DNA of 64,000 bases from Chitinophaga nivalis (GTDB taxonomy: Bacteria > Bacteroidota > Bacteroidia > Chitinophagales > Chitinophagaceae), in assembly GCF_025989125.1 (NCBI RefSeq), contig NZ_JAPDNR010000001.1:3144301-3208300 (forward strand), given 5' to 3'. A program made the translations under genes and the position numbers. The notes below the pieces were generated by a model that was not told where the DNA came from, searched no databases, and saw only the letters and a program-made list of their open reading frames with translations. How positions within the stretch are numbered: position 1 is the stretch's first letter; each line of letters opens with the position of its first letter. Below are positions 7,219 through 16,162 of this stretch, piece by piece.

Positions 7219-9603
7219 TTAGAACTTAAAGTTATAAGTGATACCCGGAATGATAGAACCAATGATAGATAATCTCACAGCTTCTCTTTTGGTGGCATCG
7301 TCTTCATTCGGTTTGAAATAAACCGTGTAGGCGTTTTTACGGCCATATACGTTATACAGGGAGAATACCCATTCACCTTTCCAGCGTTTGTTTTGATTTT
7401 TACCTTTTAATGTCATGGACAGATCCAGTCTGTGAAAAGGTTTCAGCCGGTAGTTGTTACGTTTCTCGGTGCTATTGTAAGGAATATCCCAGTCCTGGAA
7501 CTGCAGGCGGTTATCCGCGAAGGTAGCCGGTGTACCGGAAGCAAATACCCAGTTGGCAGAGAAGGAAGTCCGTTTGTTCAGGGTATGTGTTAATACCAGG
7601 TTTACGTTATGCGTACGGTCGTAGCGGTTCAGGAACCACTCATCCATGCTGATACCAGGTGTTTTTCTTTCGGTGCGGGACAAAGTATAGCTTATCCAGC
7701 CGGTAGTTTTGCCGATATCTTTTTTGGCATACAGCTCAATACCGTAGGCGCGTCCCTGTGATGGCAGCAGGTCTGCTTCAATCAAAGGATTCAGCTGCAG
7801 GTTGGCATTGTCAATATAATCCAGCTGGTTGTCTGTTGTTTTGTAGAAAGCTTCCGCAGAGAACTCGTAGGCATCATTCGGTGCATTGTAGAAGTAGCCC
7901 ACCGTATACTGATCAGATACCATGGGTTTAATGTTGTTGGTGCTCGGTGTCCAGATATCTAATGGCGTAGGAGAGGCGGTGTTGGACAACTGATGCATGA
8001 ACTGAGAAGTTCTGCTGTAGGCAACTTTTACAGCATGCTCGTCAGACAAAGCGTATTTGGCGCTGATGCGTGGCTCGAAATAAACATAGCTTTTAATGTT
8101 TTCACCGGAACCATATGATTTAACGCTGTTGAGTGTTTTTCTGATACCAGGTGTGGTGTCATTGAAGGTATAGACCAGTCCTTTACCTAACAGCTGATAG
8201 GAAGACAAGCGTGCACCATACTGGATGCCGAATTTTTTGGATGGTTTATATTCATGATCGATATAAATCGCAGATTCCAGCGCGTGCTTGTCTACCAGTT
8301 GTTTCTGTGATACGCTACTGCCTTCGGTGCTGGTACCGGTACCTGGTTTGAAGGTATAATAAATACCCTGTACGCCGAAATGCAGGCTGTTATTGGTATT
8401 CAGGTAGTAGGTGAAGGAAGGTTTTAACCCGTAGTTAATGATGTTGGAAGTCCAGTCGTAGCTCTGTAATGATTCCTCATTGGACTTTTTGGAATCATTG
8501 GTGAACTGCAGACTGTAGTCGTATTTGCTGTAATAGGTAGTGAGGTTGAGGAACAACCGGTTGGTGAATACGTGGTTCCAGCGGATGGTAGCTGTGGTAT
8601 TCCCCCAGTTCATGTTTACATCTTTTCCGAAACCAAAAACATCCCGCCCGAAATATCCGCTTACAAAGAGGGTATTGTTTTTATTGAATTTGTAGTTGGC
8701 TTTGGCAGTGATATCATAGAAACTGAGTTTGGTGTTTTTCATATCACCTTTCAGGAAGGGTTTCATCAACAGGTCGATGTAAGATCTTCTGGCAGCCACG
8801 ATAAAGGAAGATTTATCTTTTACCAGCGGACCTTCCACGGATAAACGACTGAATATATTACCAATACCGCCGTTTACATTGAAATGCTGGTTGTTACCAT
8901 CTTTCATACGGATGTCCAGTACAGAGGAAGTACGGCCGCCATATTCAGCAGGGAAGCCTCCTTTGATCAGGTTCAGGCTTTTTACTGCATCCGGATTGAA
9001 TACAGAGAAGAAGCCCATCATGTGTGTAGAGTTGTAAACGGGTGCTTCGTCGAGCAAAATGAGGTTTTCATCGCTGTTTCCACCACGTACATTGAAGCCG
9101 GAAGCACCTTCCCCTACGGTGTTTACACCGGGAAGTGTCTGAATGGCGCGCAGTACATCTACTTCTCCCATGAAAGTGGGCATTTTTTTCATTTGCTGAA
9201 TATCCAATCTGTTGATACTGGTATTCAGGGTATTGACACTTTTCTCTTGTTTGGCGCCGGTAACGGTGATTTCATTCAGCTGACTGCTGGTACCTTCCAG
9301 CTTAACATCGAGATTGATATTACGTTGTAGTTTTACGGTTGTTTTGAATGTCGCGTAGCCTACATAGGTAAATTGGAGATCATGTTCTCCTGCTGGCAAG
9401 GTGAGGGAATAAAAACCATATTCGTTAGTGATGGTACCCAGGCTGGTGCCGGGTTTGCCAATGGAAATACCTACCAGGCTTTCTCCATTTTGTTTGTCTT
9501 TGACATAGCCACTAACAGTATATCGTTGTTGTTGTGCGATCGTTGAGTTTCCTGCTAATAACAAGAAAAGCATGGTCAGCAACGTAAGTGCCTTTGTTTT
9601 CAT
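7219..9603 (-). CDS. TonB-dependent outer-membrane receptor with carboxypeptidase-like N-terminal domain
   Basis: A 794-aa outer-membrane transporter. Order of parts: signal peptide (1-23), CarboxypepD_reg-like domain (about 27-110, beginning YTVSGYVKDKQNGESLVGISI), plug domain (about 120-230, with GFNVRGGNSDENLILLDEA and GGFPAEYGGRTSSVLDIRM), then a beta barrel ending in an aromatic residue (TYNFKF). No SusD-like gene is present; the partner is a DUF4249 lipoprotein, the arrangement usually found for non-SusD receptors. The substrate cannot be predicted. It is first gene of a two-gene operon. Confidence 0.93.
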   Translation of the reverse strand: MKTKALTLLTMLFLLLAGNSTIAQQQRYTVSGYVKDKQNGESLVGISIGKPGTSLGTITNEYGFYSLTLPAGEHDLQFTYVGYATFKTTVKLQRNINLDVKLEGTSSQLNEITVTGAKQEKSVNTLNTSINRLDIQQMKKMPTFMGEVDVLRAIQTLPGVNTVGEGASGFNVRGGNSDENLILLDEAPVYNSTHMMGFFSVFNPDAVKSLNLIKGGFPAEYGGRTSSVLDIRMKDGNNQHFNVNGGIGNIFSRLSVEGPLVKDKSSFIVAARRSYIDLLMKPFLKGDMKNTKLSFYDITAKANYKFNKNNTLFVSGYFGRDVFGFGKDVNMNWGNTTATIRWNHVFTNRLFLNLTTYYSKYDYSLQFTNDSKKSNEESLQSYDWTSNIINYGLKPSFTYYLNTNNSLHFGVQGIYYTFKPGTGTSTEGSSVSQKQLVDKHALESAIYIDHEYKPSKKFGIQYGARLSSYQLLGKGLVYTFNDTTPGIRKTLNSVKSYGSGENIKSYVYFEPRISAKYALSDEHAVKVAYSRTSQFMHQLSNTASPTPLDIWTPSTNNIKPMVSDQYTVGYFYNAPNDAYEFSAEAFYKTTDNQLDYIDNANLQLNPLIEADLLPSQGRAYGIELYAKKDIGKTTGWISYTLSRTERKTPGISMDEWFLNRYDRTHNVNLVLTHTLNKRTSFSANWVFASGTPATFADNRLQFQDWDIPYNSTEKRNNYRLKPFHRLDLSMTLKGKNQNKRWKGEWVFSLYNVYGRKNAYTVYFKPNEDDATKREAVRLSIIGSIIPGITYNFKF

Positions 9604-9790
9604 AAAAGGTTTATGCAGTTTAAGATAGATGAATTTGCAATTCTAATTCTGTGACATGCTATTATGACGTGGCAGGCACTGCTTACCCCTATCAGCATAT
9701 ATTATTTTTTGTTGTCACTTTAGTAACAGTAGATATGATTACATGCAGGCAAGATAGGAGATTTGCGCAAGAAAGGAATAGGAAGATAAA

Positions 9791-9839
9791 ACTCCCTTTC
9801 CGAGAGTTGCCGGGGTGGCAATTCTTTCAAAAAGGGAGT
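9791..9839 (-). terminator. Two-tier terminator-like hairpin after the HMA-like gene
   Basis: Outer arms ACTCCCTTT (9791-9799) and AAAGGGAGT (9831-9839) enclose an inner stem GAGTTGCC/GGCAATTC with one wobble. On the minus strand it is followed by a short T-rich run (TTTTATCTT). It lies about 25 bp past the stop of the small minus-strand gene, whose transcript it probably ends. Confidence 0.65.
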
Positions 9840-9863
9840 AATGTGCAGATTCTATAATAATGA

Positions 9864-10076
9864 TCAATCGAGGATGTCGCAGCTAAAGCCCAGTTCAGTT
9901 ACAAATTCTATAATGCTTTGTTCTGCCAGTTGTTGCGGGCTGACAACACGCAGTACTTTGTCACAATCTTCTATATCTACACTACAGGCATTAACAGTAA
10001 AGTTGGCGGCGATGGCATTGATCACGTTATTCTTTTCTTGAACAGTGTTTATATTTGTCCGGAATATTCCCATCAT
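9864..10076 (-). CDS. Small HMA-like conserved protein lacking the CxxC metal motif
   Basis: A 70-aa protein whose pattern (FRTNINTVQEKNNVINAIAANF, then CSVDIEDCDKVLRVVS, then IIEFVTELGFSCDIL) fits the beta-alpha-beta-beta-alpha-beta fold of heavy-metal-associated domains. The usual MxCxxC metal-binding loop is absent: the equivalent position holds NTVQEKN. Related small proteins are common in Bacteroidota as hypothetical proteins. It is divergent from a PchR-like AraC regulator with 108 bp between them, so the two may be co-regulated. Function unknown; a role in metal or iron sensing is only a guess from the neighbour. Confidence 0.75.
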   Translation of the reverse strand: MMGIFRTNINTVQEKNNVINAIAANFTVNACSVDIEDCDKVLRVVSPQQLAEQSIIEFVTELGFSCDILD

Positions 10077-10084
10077 GGCGTATA

Positions 10085-10111
10085 TTGTTTAGGTAAAACG
10101 GAATATTTTTG
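10085..10111 (+). promoter_or_regulatory. Candidate promoter of the PchR-like regulator
   Basis: An exact Bacteroidetes -7 box TATTTTTG (10104-10111) is preceded by TTG (10085-10087) with a 16-bp spacer. Transcription would begin near 10116, leaving the duplicated operator between the promoter and the start codon. Confidence 0.5.
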
Positions 10112-10143
10112 TGCAAATTTGCTACTGTTCCGCCATATAGCTG

Positions 10144-10180
10144 TTACACGAAACGGATTATAACTTACACGAAACGGATT
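10144..10180 (+). promoter_or_regulatory. Two identical 16-bp direct repeats, likely AraC-family operator
   Basis: The sequence TTACACGAAACGGATT occurs twice, at 10144-10159 and 10165-10180, with a period of exactly 21 bp (two helical turns). It ends 5 bp before the first ATG of the AraC-family gene. Same-face direct repeats are the usual binding site of AraC-type dimers, so autoregulation is the simplest reading. Confidence 0.8.
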
Positions 10181-10184
10181 TTTT

Positions 10185-11186
10185 ATGGGTGTAAAAATTA
10201 TGAATGACGCCAACGTTGTGTTGTTATCGGAAGAAGCACCCTTTGATAGTGAAAAATGGACGTCGCGGGAGATCGTAGAGGAAACGCAGGAGCTAAACCG
10301 TCACTTTGGATCAGCTAAGGTGCGGGAATTTCATTTCGATGGCGTACATATTATAGATTGTACCGCCGACCTGTATGAAAACATACTGATTGCCTCTGAA
10401 GAAATATTACCACGGGTAATGATGCTGTTTGTGGAACAGGGAAATATGGTTACCAGCGTGGAAGGGATGAGAAAAAGCCTGGCCTTTTCTTCCAAAGAAC
10501 ACAACCTGTTATATACACCGTATCTGTGTGAAACCGCTGCTGTCAGTAAACAGCGGGATATCCAGGTGTTCGGACTGAGTTATACGCCCGAACGTTTCCT
10601 GGAGCTGGCAGACCACAGCGGGCGCGTACTCCACACACTTGCCAATAATGTAGCGGGTAATAAATCTGTTTTACTGGCAGATAAGATTAACCTGCAGCTC
10701 ACGCCCCGGATGCTGAGTATTTTTGCGGAAGTGCGTCAGTGCCAGTTTAAAGGTGGGCTTAAAAAACTGTTCCTGCAGTCCAAAGCTATTGAATTGCTGG
10801 CCTTGCAGTGCGAACAGATAGAAAACGGCACCCGGAATAAAGAAAATGTAGCGGCACAAAAAGTAGCCACCAGTGACCTGGAAAAGCTACACCACGCCCG
10901 GGAACTGTTGCTGCAGCATTTGCAGGAACCGCTTAGTCTTGCGCAACTGGCCCGTGTAACAGGGTTAAATGAATTTAAGCTCAAATCCGGGTTTAAGCAT
11001 GTTTTCGATAATACAGTGTTTGGATATTTAAGTGAACAAAGACTGGAGTTATCCCGGAAATTGCTCCTCGATACCAATAAACCCCTGTCTGAAATTGCAG
11101 AACAGGCCGGATTTTCTTCGCCCCAGCATTTCAGTAATGCCTTCCGGAAGAAGTTTGGGGTAAGTCCCGGTAAAATGCGGATGTAA
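10185..11186 (+). CDS. PchR-like AraC-family transcriptional regulator
   Basis: A 333-aa regulator. The N-terminal 200 residues form a sensor domain that resembles PchR/YbtA-type siderophore regulators in its layout, and the C terminus carries two helix-turn-helix motifs: PLSLAQLARVTGLNEFKLKSGFK (about 245-270) and KPLSEIAEQAGFSSPQHFSNAF followed by GVSP (about 295-330). Two starts are possible, ATG 10185 or ATG 10200 (MNDANVV); the second leaves more room between the operator and the start. It carries its own duplicated operator just upstream and ends in a near-perfect terminator. Iron or siderophore control is inferred from the family only. Confidence 0.88.
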   Translation: MGVKIMNDANVVLLSEEAPFDSEKWTSREIVEETQELNRHFGSAKVREFHFDGVHIIDCTADLYENILIASEEILPRVMMLFVEQGNMVTSVEGMRKSLAFSSKEHNLLYTPYLCETAAVSKQRDIQVFGLSYTPERFLELADHSGRVLHTLANNVAGNKSVLLADKINLQLTPRMLSIFAEVRQCQFKGGLKKLFLQSKAIELLALQCEQIENGTRNKENVAAQKVATSDLEKLHHARELLLQHLQEPLSLAQLARVTGLNEFKLKSGFKHVFDNTVFGYLSEQRLELSRKLLLDTNKPLSEIAEQAGFSSPQHFSNAFRKKFGVSPGKMRM

Positions 11187-11201
11187 TCTCTTGGGCTATA
11201 G

Positions 11202-11243
11202 GAAACATTTTCAGCAGTAACTGCTGAAAATGTTTCTTTTTTT
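11202..11243 (+). terminator. Intrinsic terminator after the PchR-like gene
   Basis: A perfect 16-bp stem (GAAACATTTTCAGCAG at 11202-11217 and its complement at 11221-11236) has a three-base loop and is followed by seven T residues. Confidence 0.93.
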
Positions 11244-11265
11244 ATGTAGATAATGCCGGCATAGC

Positions 11266-11895
11266 TTAGTAAGCTACGGTAAACCGTTGCTGAATGTGTT
11301 GTGGTTTTTCCAGTTCATCAACCAGGGCAACGGCGTAATCCGCTGTAGAGATTTTGCTTTCTCCTTTATCATCTGTTAATAACTGGTCTTTGCCCAGGCG
11401 GAAGGTGCCGGTGCGTTCGCCCGGTGCAATCATGGCTGCGGGACTTAATACGGTCCATTCGAGGTCGCCTGCCTGTTTGATTACCTGGAAGGCATCGCGG
11501 GTGGCGGTAGCACCTCCTTTCCAGGCTGCCGGGAATTCCGGTGTATCCAGGAGCTGTAATCCGGGAGCTACTTCCAGGCTACCAGCGCCGCTTACGGCCA
11601 GGAACCTTTTGATGCCGGCTTTGCGGACACCATTCAGGATGGCCTGGATGGCTTTTACATAGGTGGCAGACTCGTGTGAATTGTAAGCACTGATCACCGC
11701 ATCATTACCAGCTACCAGCTCTGCTACGCTTGCCTCATTGGTAACATCCCCTTGCTTTATGGTCAGTTGCGGGTTGACGAGGTCAATTTTTTCCGGGTTA
11801 CGTACAATGGCGGTTACCTGATGTCCTCTGCTTAAAGCTTCATTCAGGATGGCTGCGCCTATAAATCCGGATGCACCGATAATAGCTACTTTCAT
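11266..11895 (-). CDS. YwnB-like NAD(P)-binding oxidoreductase (atypical SDR, NmrA/HIM group)
   Basis: A 209-aa cytosolic protein with an N-terminal Rossmann motif GASGFIGAAI (about 7-16) and the second strand ending TAIVRNPEK, typical of atypical short-chain dehydrogenases that bind NADP. The body (AVSGAGSLEVAPG, WTVLSPAAMIAPGERTG) matches the YwnB/NmrA-like group; no Tyr-Lys catalytic pair of classical SDRs is evident. In Bacillus a relative (ywnB) lies beside an Rrf2-family regulator gene (ywnA). Here the Rrf2 gene is 29 kb away, but the same operator is found upstream of both. The substrate is unknown; a redox or quinone/electrophile stress role is inference. Confidence 0.85.
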   Translation of the reverse strand: MKVAIIGASGFIGAAILNEALSRGHQVTAIVRNPEKIDLVNPQLTIKQGDVTNEASVAELVAGNDAVISAYNSHESATYVKAIQAILNGVRKAGIKRFLAVSGAGSLEVAPGLQLLDTPEFPAAWKGGATATRDAFQVIKQAGDLEWTVLSPAAMIAPGERTGTFRLGKDQLLTDDKGESKISTADYAVALVDELEKPQHIQQRFTVAY

Positions 11896-11926
11896 GTGTA
11901 TTAGTTTAGTTTTTTATAGTGATATA

Positions 11927-12032
11927 ATTACAGCCCGTGTTAACTGATTGTTTTAATTGTTATGAAAAATATTACAGTTTGTCTTAAAAAAAGAGACTTT
12001 ACTGTAATTATTATTATTACAGTACAAATGTA
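11927..12032 (-). promoter_or_regulatory. Promoter and Rrf2-type operator of the YwnB-like gene
   Basis: On the minus strand an exact -7 box TACATTTG (12032-12025) directly abuts the inverted repeat TACTGTAAT-N7-ATTACAGTA (12000-12024). Further ATTACAG half-sites lie at 11971-11977 and 11927-11933 in the leader. The same box-plus-operator geometry precedes the Rrf2 gene near 41.05 kb. Confidence 0.78.
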
Positions 12033-12113
12033 GGGAAGATATTTTAATCTCCAAATAAATATTTATTACGAGGAAGGGGAAAGGGCAGACGTTTCCGGAC
12101 AACGAGGTATACC

Positions 12114-12154
12114 AAATAAAAAAATACCCCGTCGCAGCCAGGCCGGACGGGGTA
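12114..12154 (-). terminator. Intrinsic terminator of the membrane pyrophosphatase gene
   Basis: Stem TACCCCGTC (12125-12133) pairs with GACGGGGTA (12146-12154). On the minus strand it is followed by a T-rich run (complement of AAATAAAAAAA at 12114-12124). Confidence 0.9.
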
Positions 12155-12175
12155 CTATCTTTTTATACCATTATA

Positions 12176-14383
12176 TTAAGGCTTCATCACCAGCATGGCA
12201 ACAGGCTTGCTGCTGCTGGCTTTTGTTGCTGGTGCATGTATTTCGGTTTTTGTTACCGGTACCGCATCCCGGGTATGAAACCGTTCTGCCAGGGTAGGCG
12301 CAATTACCAGTGATACAATAGACATCAGCTTGATCAGGATGTTCATAGAAGGACCGGAAGTATCTTTAAAAGGATCCCCTACGGTGTCTCCGGTAACAGA
12401 AGCTTTATGTGGCTCAGATTTTTTGTAGTAAGTCTCGCCATTGATTTCCACGCCTTTTTCGAAGGATTTTTTAGCGTTATCCCAGGCGCCACCGGCGTTA
12501 TTCTGGAAAATACCCATCAATACACCACTCACGGTTGCACCAGCGAGGAAACCTCCCAATACTTCAGGACCGGCGAGGAAACCGATCAGCAACGGCGAAA
12601 TCAGGGCAATAGCACCCGGCAGCAACATTTCCCGGATAGAAGCCTGGGTGGAAATAGCCACGCATTTATCGTATTCCGGTTTGCCGGTACCTTCCATAAT
12701 ACCAGGAATTTCGCGGAACTGGCGGCGTACTTCTTCTACCATGGCCATGGCAGCACGGCCTACCGCAGCAATGGCGAGAGAGGAGAAGATAAACGGAATC
12801 ATACCACCGATGAACAGACCTGCCAGTACATCGGCTTTATAGATATCAATACCTTTGATGCCAGCTACCCCCACAAAGGCCGCAAACAGGGCCAGTGCGG
12901 TCAGTGCGGCAGAAGCAATGGCAAATCCTTTACCGGTAGCAGCGGTGGTATTACCTACGGCATCCAGGATATCGGTTTTTTCCCGTACATCTTTTGGTAA
13001 TTCACTCATTTCTGCAATACCGCCGGCATTATCGGCAATAGGGCCAAAAGCATCGATTGCCAGCTGCATGGCAGTGGTGGCCATCATACCGGCAGCAGCG
13101 ATAGCTACACCGTAGAGGCCTGCAAAAGCGTAAGAACCATAAATACCTCCTGCCAGCACCAGGATGGGAATAGCTGTAGATTCCATCCCTACGGACAGCC
13201 CGCCAATGATATTGGTGGCCGCACCGGTAGCCGACTGGCGGATAATGGATTTTACCGGACGTTTACCCATGGCCGTATAATACTCGGTAATGATACTCAT
13301 GAGCGTACCTACTACCAGTCCTACCATGATGGCGCCAAATACCTGGGATTTGGTAAACAGGTGATTCCGGAGGATCATGTCTGTATCCGGTAAGATGCTA
13401 TCGACCAGGAACCAGGATACTATGGCTGTTAATATAATGGAGCCCCAGTTGCCCATATTCAGTGCTTTTTGTACCACACTGGTATTTAAACCGGCGGAAT
13501 CACTGATACGTACAAAGAAGGTGGCAATGATAGAAAAGATAATACCGGCACCGGCAATCAGCATCGGTAGCAGTATGGGGGCCACTCCGCCAAAACTGTC
13601 CTGCGAGGTGGTTTCCGAACCCAATACCATGGTAGCAAGTACGGTTGCCACATAGGAACCGAACAAATCGGCACCCATACCGGCCACATCACCTACGTTA
13701 TCGCCTACGTTATCGGCAATGGTAGCAGGGTTACGGGGATCATCTTCCGGAATACCTGCTTCTACTTTACCTACCAGGTCTGCACCTACGTCGGCAGCCT
13801 TGGTATAGATACCACCGCCTACACGGGCAAACAAGGCAATGCTTTCCGCTCCGAGAGAGAAGCCGGTCAGCACTTCAATGGTTTTGATCATTTCAGTGGT
13901 ATTGGCGGTAGCGCCAAAATATGATTGGAGTATGATGAACAATCCACCAAGTCCCAGTACCGCCAGACCAGCAACGCCCATACCCATTACAGAGCCACCT
14001 GCAAAGGATACTTTCAATGCCTGGGCCAGACTGGTACGTGCTGCCTGCGCCGTACGCACATTGGCTTTGGTGGCTATTTTCATGCCTATAAAACCAGCGG
14101 TAGCGGAAAATACAGCACCCAGCACAAAAGCAACGGCTATTGACCAGTGTGAGTTTTCATGGGTAGCGCCCATATATCCCAGCAGGAGGGCAGCGATAAT
14201 AACAAAATAGATCAGCACTTTGTACTCTGCTTTCAGAAAGGCCATGGCCCCTTCTGCGATATGCTGGGCTATTTCTTTCATCCTTTCATTGCCGGCGTCC
14301 TGTCGGGTTACCCAGGAGCTACGGATAGCGGTAAATAACAAGGCTATTACTCCAAAACATGGAACGAGATAAACTATACTCAT
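12176..14383 (-). CDS. hppA: Membrane-bound ion-pumping pyrophosphatase
   Basis: A 735-aa integral membrane enzyme with about 16 hydrophobic segments that couples pyrophosphate hydrolysis to ion export across the inner membrane. The pyrophosphate-binding motif region (GGGIYTKAADVGADLVGKVEAG with DDPRNPATIADNVGDNVGDVAGMGADLFGS around 190-240) is intact, as is the second acidic cluster (DAFGPIADNAGGIAEM). The GNTTAATGKGF segment has Ala where potassium-independent enzymes have Lys, so a potassium-stimulated type is likely. Whether it moves protons or sodium cannot be decided by eye; many potassium-dependent relatives in Bacteroidota pump sodium. Length is normal. Monocistronic, with its own terminator. 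Confidence 0.95.
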   Translation of the reverse strand: MSIVYLVPCFGVIALLFTAIRSSWVTRQDAGNERMKEIAQHIAEGAMAFLKAEYKVLIYFVIIAALLLGYMGATHENSHWSIAVAFVLGAVFSATAGFIGMKIATKANVRTAQAARTSLAQALKVSFAGGSVMGMGVAGLAVLGLGGLFIILQSYFGATANTTEMIKTIEVLTGFSLGAESIALFARVGGGIYTKAADVGADLVGKVEAGIPEDDPRNPATIADNVGDNVGDVAGMGADLFGSYVATVLATMVLGSETTSQDSFGGVAPILLPMLIAGAGIIFSIIATFFVRISDSAGLNTSVVQKALNMGNWGSIILTAIVSWFLVDSILPDTDMILRNHLFTKSQVFGAIMVGLVVGTLMSIITEYYTAMGKRPVKSIIRQSATGAATNIIGGLSVGMESTAIPILVLAGGIYGSYAFAGLYGVAIAAAGMMATTAMQLAIDAFGPIADNAGGIAEMSELPKDVREKTDILDAVGNTTAATGKGFAIASAALTALALFAAFVGVAGIKGIDIYKADVLAGLFIGGMIPFIFSSLAIAAVGRAAMAMVEEVRRQFREIPGIMEGTGKPEYDKCVAISTQASIREMLLPGAIALISPLLIGFLAGPEVLGGFLAGATVSGVLMGIFQNNAGGAWDNAKKSFEKGVEINGETYYKKSEPHKASVTGDTVGDPFKDTSGPSMNILIKLMSIVSLVIAPTLAERFHTRDAVPVTKTEIHAPATKASSSKPVAMLVMKP

Positions 14384-14546
14384 AGTAGCGAAATTTCCAA
14401 GGTTGATAAAAGCGTTTAATAAGTAAAAAATAGTGTTTTCAAAAAGTGGCGGAAATAAATATAAAACATAAATAATTAATTGTAGGCGTAATAAATTAAG
14501 AATATTACAGAATCTATGCTTATCTGTTATTTCCGGGGGTACTGCT

Positions 14547-16064
14547 TTATATAACGTGTCGGAAGGCGGCTCCCAGGTGCGTTATTATATCAGTAGCGGT
14601 CATCGCTTCCTGCGATAACTGCTCAGCAGCCAGGTCGCCGGCATATCCGTGTAGCCATGCACCCAGTATAACTGCTGCTTTGGGGGTATAATCCTGCGCC
14701 AGTAAAGCCGTGAGAATGCCCGTTAATACGTCGCCGCTACCTCCGGTAGCCATGCCGGGGTTGCCGGTGCTGTTGAAATAAAGGGAACCATCAGGACAGG
14801 CAATAGCGGTATACCTGCCTTTCAGTAAAATATAGAGATGGAGGTGAACGGCCTGTTGGGATAATAATGTCAGCCGGTCAAAATCATTGGCGGCTGTGCC
14901 AAATAACCGTTCAAACTCTTTGGGGTGTGGGGTAAGAATACTGCCCTGGGGCAGTCTGGATAACAGGTAAGGATATACGGACAACAGGTTGAGTGCATCC
15001 GCATCTATTACCATGGGGCGCTGGTAATGCTCCAGCAGGCGTTCCAGCGAACGGGCCGTAGCCGTTTGGGTACCCAGTCCGGGGCCTATACCGATGGTTT
15101 TATAGGTAGCGCCGTCGGGCAGGGTGTGGAAATGAGCACTGTGAGTACTGCCTTCATCGGTGACACACATGGCGCACGGCTCACTGATCTGCATAATGTC
15201 GTAACCGCATTGGGGTACGTGGCAGGACAACAGTCCTACGCCGGCCCGCAAACAGGCTTTGGCACTCAGCACCGCGGCTCCCATTTTGCCATAACTACCA
15301 GCAATGAGGAGGGCATGACCATAGGTACCCTTATGCGCAAACGGGTCGCGCGGGTGGTAAATGGTACGTATCATCTCCCGGTCTGTCAGGTGATAGCGTG
15401 TAGGCGTTTGGGTGATATAGTCCGGATGTAGGCCGATGGGTAAAATATGTACGTGCCCGGTGAAACCGGCATTTTCAGGTAGCAGGAAAGCCAGCTTGTA
15501 ACATTCGAAACTAAGGGTATGGTGAGCCTGTATTACAGGCGTATGCAGGGAGCTGCTGTCGGCCAGCAGCCCGGAGGGAATGTCAATGGCCACTACCGGA
15601 TGGATGGCTCTTTGGTCATTGATCTGGTGAATGATGCCTGCCATCCAGCCTTCTACAGGTTTGTTCAGACCGGTACCGAAGATCGCATCTATAATAACCG
15701 CACCGGCAGGCAGCACAGGAAAATCTCCCTGGGCGCCAATTTCGTACAGGCATGCCGGGTATTGCTGTTGCAGTAACTGCAGGTGAAAAGTATGATCTGC
15801 ACTGGCTTTGGCGCTATGTTGCAGGATGCAGGCCCGAACGGGATACCCCTTTTGCAGCAGCAACCGGGCTATTACCAGGCCATCGCCACCGTTATTGCCT
15901 TTCCCGCAAAAAATATAAACAGGGGTAGTAGGGGCGAACTGTACTTCCAGCCATGCGGCACATTTACCGGCGGCACGCTCCATGAGGCCGGTGCTGCTCA
16001 CAGGTTCCTCCCGGATGGTAAAGGCATCAGCCTCTCTGATTTGTGCAGCCGTGAAGATTTTCAT
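14547..16064 (-). CDS. nnr: Bifunctional NAD(P)H-hydrate epimerase / ADP-dependent dehydratase
   Basis: A 505-aa repair enzyme that restores NAD(P)H damaged by hydration. The N-terminal epimerase domain (about 1-215) shows IFCGKGNNGGDGLVIARLL and VIDAIFGTGLN. The C-terminal kinase-like dehydratase domain (about 225-500) shows ALLIAGSYGKMGAAVLSAKA, IGPGLGTQT, VIDADALNLL, LTPHPKEFERL and GGSGDVLTGILTALLA. The fusion and length are as usual in bacteria. It is on the same strand as, but well separated from, the barrel protein gene upstream. Housekeeping function; no special regulation seen. Confidence 0.96.
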   Translation of the reverse strand: MKIFTAAQIREADAFTIREEPVSSTGLMERAAGKCAAWLEVQFAPTTPVYIFCGKGNNGGDGLVIARLLLQKGYPVRACILQHSAKASADHTFHLQLLQQQYPACLYEIGAQGDFPVLPAGAVIIDAIFGTGLNKPVEGWMAGIIHQINDQRAIHPVVAIDIPSGLLADSSSLHTPVIQAHHTLSFECYKLAFLLPENAGFTGHVHILPIGLHPDYITQTPTRYHLTDREMIRTIYHPRDPFAHKGTYGHALLIAGSYGKMGAAVLSAKACLRAGVGLLSCHVPQCGYDIMQISEPCAMCVTDEGSTHSAHFHTLPDGATYKTIGIGPGLGTQTATARSLERLLEHYQRPMVIDADALNLLSVYPYLLSRLPQGSILTPHPKEFERLFGTAANDFDRLTLLSQQAVHLHLYILLKGRYTAIACPDGSLYFNSTGNPGMATGGSGDVLTGILTALLAQDYTPKAAVILGAWLHGYAGDLAAEQLSQEAMTATDIITHLGAAFRHVI

Positions 16065-16111
16065 GTCTGATAGTTAAACAATAAAAATACTTCAAAATAA
16101 GGAACATAAAA

Positions 16112-16142
16112 AAACGGACCATGCTTGCCTCATGATCCGTTT
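16112..16142 (-). terminator. Terminator of the small barrel-protein gene
   Basis: Arms AAACGGACCATG and CATGATCCGTTT pair with one wobble. On the minus strand they are followed by a run of T residues (complement of the A-tract at 16108-16114). It lies 20 bp beyond the stop codon at 16163. Confidence 0.8.
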
Positions 16143-16162
16143 AAAATAAAAGTGACTGCGGT

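Noticed and set aside
9651..9857. A 68-codon plus-strand frame over the TonB upstream region
   Set aside because: It runs into the two-tier hairpin and has no domain or promoter.
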